Shown piece by piece: positions 7,043 to 11,317 of a DNA stretch of 11,317 bases. The notes beneath the pieces are model-generated. The model was not told where the DNA came from. It made no database searches and saw only the letters and a program-made list of their open reading frames with translations. The position numbers and the translations under genes are program-made. The stretch covers positions 1-11,317 of the forward strand of contig PLTK01000036.1 in the NCBI GenBank assembly GCA_003164415.1, given 5' to 3'. Origin of the DNA: Methanobacterium sp. GTDB taxonomy: Archaea; Methanobacteriota; Methanobacteria; Methanobacteriales; Methanobacteriaceae. Position 1 is the stretch's first letter. Every line of letters starts with the position of its first letter.

Positions 7043-8083
7043 TTAAAATTTATCATAATCTTCTGTAACAAGGTTGTCAGCAATCTCTATTGCTGTCTCT
7101 GCATCTACAGCCTGTCCATCTGCACCAACCTTTTTCCACAAGTCGTTATCAATATTGAATGGATATCCTCCAACAATTATCTTAGCATCCATACATTCCA
7201 TACATCTGTGTATAGTGCTGATAAGTTCAATTACCTCTCCAATATGGGAACCAATGGTTGCAGATATTATGATCAGATCTGCTTTTTTACTTATTATGGT
7301 CTGTATCACACTTTCTGTTGGTGTGTTTGCACCTAAATAATATGTTTTCCAGCCATCCATTTCAAAGAAGTCTGCAACCATTCTCACACCTACCTCGTGA
7401 AGTTCCCGGCTTACACTTGTTGCAACAAGGACTTTTCCACTTTTTTTATTGTTTGATATGTATGGATAAAGTTGTGACATTATAAGTTGTGTTGCAGCTG
7501 TAATGTAATGTTCCTGTGCTACCGTTATCTTATTCTCTTGCCAGAGCCTTCCAACTTCGTAAAGTGAACTCTGAAAAACATGCAGGTAAATATCCTTTAC
7601 ACTGATTCCGTTATCCACAGCTTCAATTATAAGTTTACCAGCCGAATGACGATCACCATCTAATAGCAATTTAAGGTATTGTTCTAAGAGTTTAACAAGG
7701 GGTTTGTCTTCATTGATGAATGAAATATCCTTTGAAGGGTTGGAGAGGTTTTCTATACTTTCTTCTATATATTTAACTGCTATACTGCTTTTTTCTGGCG
7801 GCAAATATCCTATGATTACGTCTTCCATTACTTCTAATCTTTCTTTAAGACGTGTTTCAGGAATTCCTAGATTTACCAGAAATATCCTTTCCCATGTAAT
7901 ATAATCTGCAAATAAATCGGGACTTGAAGCTTCTATTGCTTCAAAAAGATATGAAAGGCTGTATTCAGTATCTTCAATGTACTTCTTAAATTCAGAATCT
8001 CCATAATATCTACTAAATTCCATCTGAGAATTAAACTGTTTGGTTACAATTTCCTCTGCAAGTACATCAACACCTTTAATCAT
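7043..8083 (-). CDS. Stand-alone cobalamin-binding sensor protein (CarH-like B12 module)
   Basis: A soluble 346-residue protein in three parts. Residues 1-120 are helical and carry the pattern LFADYITWERIFLVNLGIP, seen in N-terminal regions of free-standing cobalamin-binding proteins; their role is not known to me. Residues about 125-210 form a four-helix B12-binding cap (B12-binding_2) with W181, then nine residues, then E191-H192. This is the Wx9EH motif known from the light sensor CarH, where it covers the upper face of adenosylcobalamin. Residues about 216-340 are the Rossmann-like B12 domain with E227-L-H229-E-V-G232, the CarH-type version of DxHxxG, where the His would be the lower cobalt ligand; YYLGANTP follows at 248-255. 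There is no MerR DNA-binding domain and no methyltransferase neighbour, so a signalling role by protein contact is more likely than catalysis. GGAGGT (complement of 8089-8094) fixes the start. Confidence 0.85.
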   Translation of the reverse strand: MIKGVDVLAEEIVTKQFNSQMEFSRYYGDSEFKKYIEDTEYSLSYLFEAIEASSPDLFADYITWERIFLVNLGIPETRLKERLEVMEDVIIGYLPPEKSSIAVKYIEESIENLSNPSKDISFINEDKPLVKLLEQYLKLLLDGDRHSAGKLIIEAVDNGISVKDIYLHVFQSSLYEVGRLWQENKITVAQEHYITAATQLIMSQLYPYISNNKKSGKVLVATSVSRELHEVGVRMVADFFEMDGWKTYYLGANTPTESVIQTIISKKADLIIISATIGSHIGEVIELISTIHRCMECMDAKIIVGGYPFNIDNDLWKKVGADGQAVDAETAIEIADNLVTEDYDKF

Positions 8084-8088
8084 AGTAA

Positions 8089-8094
8089 ACCTCC
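8089..8094 (-). promoter_or_regulatory. Strong ribosome binding site of the B12 sensor gene
   Basis: The minus strand reads GGAGGT, five bases before the ATG. It is the strongest Shine-Dalgarno match in the window and suggests high translation. Confidence 0.65.
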
Positions 8095-8132
8095 AAGATC
8101 ATTAGTATAATATCTTGTAATAACACATTAAT

Positions 8133-8140
8133 AATTATAA
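8133..8140 (-). promoter_or_regulatory. Possible TATA box of the B12 sensor gene
   Basis: The minus strand reads GGA followed by TTATAATT. The predicted start near 8111 gives a leader of about 28 bases containing the GGAGGT site. The region is so AT-rich that other boxes are possible. Confidence 0.3.
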
Positions 8141-8282
8141 TCCTAACAAATTGATATTAAGATTAATTATCTAATTTTTTTTATTCCTAGACTAAATATT
8201 GTTGTTAAAAATATTAATATTCTCATTTTTAAGGGCTTAAAACCGCAAAATTTTGATTTGATACTTTGAAATTTATCCGCGC

Positions 8283-8325
8283 ATAATTTTATCAAATAAA
8301 TATTACATAAATTGGATAAAATTAT
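8283..8325. repeat. Perfect 11-bp inverted repeat in the divergent spacer
   Basis: ATAATTTTATC (8283-8293) and GATAAAATTAT (8315-8325) are perfect inverted copies 32 bases apart centre to centre, within the 318-base spacer between the divergent B12 sensor and nucS genes. It could be a paired operator site, or chance in AT-rich DNA. The rest of the spacer (8141-8282, 8326-8367) shows only AT-rich sequence with two small GC patches (AAGGGC, CCGCGC) that I cannot assign. Confidence 0.4.
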
Positions 8326-8367
8326 TATTAATTGGTTGTAATTTATTATTATTAAATTTTAAGGGTG

Positions 8368-8375
8368 TATATATT
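8368..8375 (+). promoter_or_regulatory. TATA box of nucS; nearly leaderless transcript
   Basis: TATATATT, preceded by AAGGGTG. The expected start is about 8395-8398, only a few bases before the ATG at 8402. No Shine-Dalgarno sequence lies before that ATG, which agrees with leaderless translation. Confidence 0.5.
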
Positions 8376-8401
8376 AGTGACAGCACGTTAAACAAATATT
8401 C

Positions 8402-9160
8402 ATGAAATTTTTATCTGAAAAAAATCCAGATTCACTCCGCACATTTGAGATTATTAATGAAGGACTATCAAAGAAATCTGTGATAGTTATAATGGCGTGT
8501 TGCAGTGTTACATACGAGGGAAGGGCCAGGAGCAAATTAGGTTCGGGTGATAGAATGATAATCATCAAATCTGATGGATCTTTCATGGTGCATCAGGACA
8601 GAAACTTGGAACCTGTGAACTGGCAGCCTCCAAAATCTCAATGTAAAGCCAGTTTAAAGGATGGGGTAATGTATCTTGAAGGAAGTAGGAGAAACCCTCC
8701 TGAAAGGCTTGAAGTTGAAATACAGAACACATATATAGCATCATATTTCAATGGTCAAGACTCTAAGGGCCTGGAATTAACGGGTTATGAGGAGAACATG
8801 AGGGAGATGGTGTTTGATAACCCTAAAATTATAGAAGAAGGTTTCAGACCGGTCAACCGGGAATATTCAACACCCAACGGGTTTATAGATATTCTAGGCA
8901 AGGATGTTGAAGGAAATTTGGTTGTATTAGAGCTTAAAAGTAGACGGGCTGGTATAAATGCAGTTAAACAATTAAAAAAGTATATGGACTGTTTTTCAGA
9001 CCATAAAGAATTTGTTAGAGGTATATTAATTGCTCCATCTGTAACAGATGATGCAGCTGAACTTCTTGAAGAATATAAACTCGAATATATATCGATGGTT
9101 CCACCAAGGGAATTTGGAACGGATAAAAATTTAACCCTAGATTTTTTCGGTGGATCATAA
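8402..9160 (+). CDS. nucS: Endonuclease NucS (EndoMS), mismatch/ssDNA-specific
   Basis: A DNA repair nuclease of 252 residues, the usual archaeal length, which cuts both strands at mismatches or single-stranded flaps and in archaea works with the sliding clamp PCNA. The N-terminal binding domain shows YEGRARSKLGSGDRMIIIK and the NWQPP motif (residues 73-77), both close to what I recall of Pyrococcus NucS. The C-terminal RecB-like nuclease core has D163 (GFIDILG), E177 and K179 (VVLELKS) and Q190 (AVKQLKKYM), so the metal-binding site is complete. The start at 8402 keeps the long archaeal N-terminus; no ribosome site precedes it and the TATA box position suggests a leaderless message. The last residues, NLTLDFFGGS, look like a PCNA-interaction peptide but are one residue shorter than the standard spacing. 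No mutS or mutL gene lies nearby. Confidence 0.94.
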   Translation: MKFLSEKNPDSLRTFEIINEGLSKKSVIVIMACCSVTYEGRARSKLGSGDRMIIIKSDGSFMVHQDRNLEPVNWQPPKSQCKASLKDGVMYLEGSRRNPPERLEVEIQNTYIASYFNGQDSKGLELTGYEENMREMVFDNPKIIEEGFRPVNREYSTPNGFIDILGKDVEGNLVVLELKSRRAGINAVKQLKKYMDCFSDHKEFVRGILIAPSVTDDAAELLEEYKLEYISMVPPREFGTDKNLTLDFFGGS

Positions 9161-9199
9161 TTGTACCCATGAAAAAGTCTATTATAAGTGTGGTACAAT
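9160..9199 (+). promoter_or_regulatory. Inverted repeat bracketing the putative promoter of the binding-protein gene
   Basis: ATTGTACC (9160-9167) and GGTACAAT (9192-9199) are perfect 8-bp inverted copies 32 bases apart centre to centre, about three helix turns. Between them is a TATA-like ATTATAA (about 9181-9187), which would start transcription near 9208. A second pair, AAGTCT (9175-9180) and AGACTT (9201-9206), overlaps. This layout suits a dimeric repressor that blocks TBP, but a leader hairpin is an alternative. Confidence 0.45.
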
Positions 9200-9236
9200 G
9201 AAGACTTAAACAGTCAAATATTTTCTGAGGATACAA

Positions 9237-10187
9237 ATGAAAAGATTTTTAACGGCATTGGGGATAATTGTTCTGGTCTTATTAATGGCATTTGGAACTT
9301 ATAATTATGTTACAGCAACTGAGGGTACAATTGTAGTGGGATATCTTCCAACTAGTCTGGATTCTGCGCTTTTTGTGGCTGATAACCTTGGAATGTTTAC
9401 TAAGGAGGGTCTTAAAGTTCAACTGGTACCATTTAGAACCGGTTCAGAGCTTATAGATGCAGCTAATAACAACCAGATAGATGTTGGATACGTTGGGATA
9501 ACACCGGTAACAAGTGCAATAGATCAAAATTCCAGTATTAAAATTGTTGCAGCTGTAAACACAGAAGGAAGTGGTATTGTTGTTTCCAATACTAGTAATA
9601 TAAGAAATGCAACAGATTTTGAGGGAAAGAAAATCTTAATACCCAAGGTTGGAAGTATTCAAGATGTACTTTTCAGGTATATGCTTTTAAAGAACAATGT
9701 TAATCCTGCCACTGTTAATATAACAGAAATGGATGTTCCCCTAATGCAGAATGCACTAACATCTGGAAAGGTTGATGGATATGTTGCATGGGAACCATAT
9801 ATTTCACAGGCCAAAGTTAATGGAACTGGGATAGTGTTAATGAATTCAAATGATATATGGCCCGATATTCCAGGTTGTGTTGTTATTGCGACTAAAAGTT
9901 TCATGACCAAGAAACCAACAGAACTACAAAAATTTTTGAAGGTACATATAGAAGCAACCGAGTATGTGAACACACATGCTAATGAAACAGCAGCTATAGT
10001 ATCTAAAAAATTAGGCACCAATGTAAACGTGGAGTTGGAAGCAAGGAATCATATAGAGTTTTTAGCTGTGCCCACACCAGCTTTTGAAAATAATGTGTTG
10101 GAAATGATCCAGGTCCAGAAACAATTAGGATATGTTAAAACCAATTTAACCATACAACAATTATTTGACAACAATTTCTTACCTTAA
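9237..10187 (+). CDS. ABC transporter substrate-binding protein, SsuA/ThiY/NMT1-like
   Basis: An exported 316-residue protein. Residues 1-27 are a basic start plus a hydrophobic helix (FLTALGIIVLVLLMAFG), a signal peptide or membrane anchor; VTA before residue 28 could be a cleavage point. There is no lipobox cysteine. The mature part has the type-2 periplasmic-binding fold of the SsuA/NMT1 group: VVGYLPTSLDSALFVADNLGMF (about 33-54), LKVQLVPFRTGSELIDA (59-75), IDVGYVGITP (81-90) and GYVAWEPYIS (181-190). Known relatives bind sulfonates, taurine, nitrate or thiamine precursors; the ligand here cannot be read from sequence. Several N-x-S/T sites (for example at 118, 124, 161, 195, 249 and 303) suit an archaeal surface glycoprotein. 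GAGGAT at 9227-9232 sets the start. No permease or ATPase gene follows; the next gene faces the other way. Confidence 0.88.
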   Translation: MKRFLTALGIIVLVLLMAFGTYNYVTATEGTIVVGYLPTSLDSALFVADNLGMFTKEGLKVQLVPFRTGSELIDAANNNQIDVGYVGITPVTSAIDQNSSIKIVAAVNTEGSGIVVSNTSNIRNATDFEGKKILIPKVGSIQDVLFRYMLLKNNVNPATVNITEMDVPLMQNALTSGKVDGYVAWEPYISQAKVNGTGIVLMNSNDIWPDIPGCVVIATKSFMTKKPTELQKFLKVHIEATEYVNTHANETAAIVSKKLGTNVNVELEARNHIEFLAVPTPAFENNVLEMIQVQKQLGYVKTNLTIQQLFDNNFLP

Positions 10188-10207
10188 TTAATTATTTTTT
10201 TAATTAA
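10184..10207 (+). terminator. Terminator of the substrate-binding protein gene
   Basis: TTAATTA (10188-10194) and TAATTAA (10201-10207) are inverted copies around a run of seven Ts (10195-10201), immediately after the stop codon. Confidence 0.5.
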
Positions 10208-10343
10208 CTGTGGATGCTGCTTAGATATTATGAAAGAAACCTAAAGGGTATAGGTTTATTTAACCAATTAAAATATTTTTTTTTAGATTAAATCCCCACA
10301 TAATCATGTTAAAAAATTAAAATGTTAAACCAAGAGAAGTACG

Positions 10344-10362
10344 TTATAATATCATATTATAA
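10344..10362. repeat. Near-perfect AT palindrome downstream of the MFS gene
   Basis: TTATAATAT and ATATTATAA are perfect 9-bp inverted arms around a single C (10353). It lies 26 bases beyond the MFS stop, so it may shape the 3' end of that message. The remaining spacer 10208-10387 is AT-rich with no gene. Confidence 0.4.
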
Positions 10363-10387
10363 GAAAATATCAACTATTTTTTTTGAA

Positions 10388-11317
10388 TTATTTCTTCGAG
10401 ATATTTCCAGGTTCAACGTTAATGTTTTCACTACGGTTTAAATTTTCAAGATCCTCAAGATCTGAAATATAATCACTTTCATCTGGATCTGGATTTTCTT
10501 TGGATATTAAAGATGCTACTATTATTAAAATGCTTATAACAGCTCCAAGTAAAAATGCCTGTTGAAATCCGGATAAAAGTGTTTCAACAGGTACACTGAA
10601 CTGGAATGCTCCTGTTGATATTGCTCCTTCAAGACCGGCCGCTGAGTGACTTACAGTACTGTCAAATATGGTTTCGAATATTACAACTCCCATAACCAGC
10701 CCAAGATATTTGGCCGTGTTTAGAAGGCTACTAACAGAACCTGTCATTCCACGCGGGCTGTGGCTCATGACTAGTTTGTTGTTTGCAGGTGAGAACATTC
10801 CATCCGATAGAGATCTCATTAAAAGAGCAATTAGAACGAAAATAATTCCATACTTACCAATGATTGGGTTTAATACAGTTAAAACTAGGAGTGCAATTGC
10901 AAGACATACTGCTCCAATAATTGATGGTAATTTTGACCCTGTTTTATCAGATATTCTTCCTGATAAAGGTCCAACAAATATGATCAGCATGGTTGGAACA
11001 AGTATTATCAGACCAGCCACATCTGTTGAGAAGTTCATTATGAGTTCTAGATAGAATGGTAGAAGGAATATGGTTCCTGTTAAAACAAAACTGGTCATGA
11101 ATCCTGCAGCAATTGAAATGTTAAGATATCTCTGTTTTAAAAGGCACATTTTAAAGAGAGGATATCTGTAGTTTGATTCCCATTTATAAAAGATGATTAG
11201 AAGTGCAAGGCATGATATTAAACCTAAAAGTATTAATGGTGAAGTCCAACCTAATCTACCGCCCATTTCAAGGGTTATTATTAGCACAAACATTGATAAG
11301 AATATTAATAAAGATCC
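10388..11317 (-). CDS. MFS multidrug-type exporter (DHA2/EmrB-like), C-terminal part; 5' end outside window
   Basis: A plasma-membrane proton-coupled exporter of the major facilitator superfamily. The frame is open to the right edge: eight further codons (GSLLIFLS) precede the first in-window ATG at 11293 and continue a membrane helix, so that ATG is internal and the true start lies beyond the window. About 309 residues are visible, with roughly seven to eight hydrophobic segments. The loop GPLSGRISDKTGSKLP is the second-half copy of MFS motif A, and SPANNKLVMSHSPRGMTGSVSSLLNTAKYLG resembles the segment found in 14-helix drug exporters of the EmrB/QacA type. The protein ends in a hydrophilic acidic tail (DPDESDYISDLEDLENL). 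The substrate is unknown. It converges on the binding-protein gene and is unlikely to be functionally tied to it. Confidence 0.88.
   Translation of the reverse strand, partial: GSLLIFLSMFVLIITLEMGGRLGWTSPLILLGLISCLALLIIFYKWESNYRYPLFKMCLLKQRYLNISIAAGFMTSFVLTGTIFLLPFYLELIMNFSTDVAGLIILVPTMLIIFVGPLSGRISDKTGSKLPSIIGAVCLAIALLVLTVLNPIIGKYGIIFVLIALLMRSLSDGMFSPANNKLVMSHSPRGMTGSVSSLLNTAKYLGLVMGVVIFETIFDSTVSHSAAGLEGAISTGAFQFSVPVETLLSGFQQAFLLGAVISILIIVASLISKENPDPDESDYISDLEDLENLNRSENINVEPGNISKK

Noticed and set aside
7380..7430. B12 domain judged inactive because DxHxxG reads ExHxxG
   Set aside because: The Glu form with ExHExG is typical of CarH-type cobalamin modules, and the ligand histidine is retained.
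8785..9198. Open frame of 137 codons on the minus strand inside nucS
   Set aside because: It mirrors the conserved nuclease core of nucS, with low-complexity Ser-rich translation and no ribosome site.
9659..10021. Open frame of 120 codons on the minus strand inside the binding-protein gene
   Set aside because: Antisense shadow of a well-supported gene with no recognisable domain.
10668..11054. Open frame of 128 codons on the plus strand inside the MFS gene
   Set aside because: Antisense to membrane-helix codons and without a ribosome site; a shadow frame.
1..11317. Mobile elements, CRISPR arrays, toxin-antitoxin or phage genes
   Set aside because: No transposase, integrase, regularly spaced repeats or target duplications were seen. 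The genes look like ordinary chromosomal functions with similar base composition.

Overview
The window looks like chromosomal DNA from a methanogenic archaeon of the order Methanobacteriales, most probably Methanobacterium. I infer this from the AT-rich spacers with TTTATATA-like boxes, GGTGAT/GGAGGT ribosome sites, an archaeal-type NucS with the long N-terminus, HisKA_2 sensor kinases of the type common in methanogens, and an acetyl-CoA synthetase next to a SatP-type acetate carrier. No similarity search was possible, so the genus is an inference.

Layout. (1) 1-1627, plus strand: the C-terminal half of an AMP-forming acetyl-CoA synthetase, then a GPR1/FUN34/YaaH (SatP) acetate transporter 47 bases later. 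Together they form an acetate uptake and activation operon. (2) 1628-1966: a 339-base spacer holding a GC-rich, multi-helix fold (1678-1745) preceded at the right distance by an archaeal TATA-like box. I read it as a candidate small non-coding RNA gene; it is the best 'new' item here. (3) 1967-5014, plus strand: two directly abutting, paralogous signalling proteins (REC-PAS-HisKA_2-HATPase and REC-HisKA_2-HATPase-PAS). The second carries a PAS module at its C-terminal end. (4) 5116-6815, minus strand: a short GMC-type flavoprotein with a four-cysteine cluster, preceded by a small four-helix membrane protein. (5) 7043-8083, minus strand: a stand-alone cobalamin-binding protein whose B12 module has the CarH-like Wx9EH and ExHExG motifs but no DNA-binding domain. 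(6) 8402-9160, plus strand: the mismatch/ssDNA endonuclease NucS (EndoMS), probably on a nearly leaderless transcript. (7) 9237-10187, plus strand: an exported SsuA/ThiY-type substrate-binding protein with no adjacent permease or ATPase, with an inverted repeat that brackets its putative TATA box. (8) 10388-11317, minus strand: the C-terminal part of a 14-helix (DHA2-type) MFS exporter running off the right edge.

The genes do not form a single pathway. The acetate operon, the signalling pair, the flavoprotein/membrane pair, the B12 sensor, NucS, the binding protein and the exporter are mostly separate transcription units. I see no insertion sequence, CRISPR array, tRNA or rRNA.
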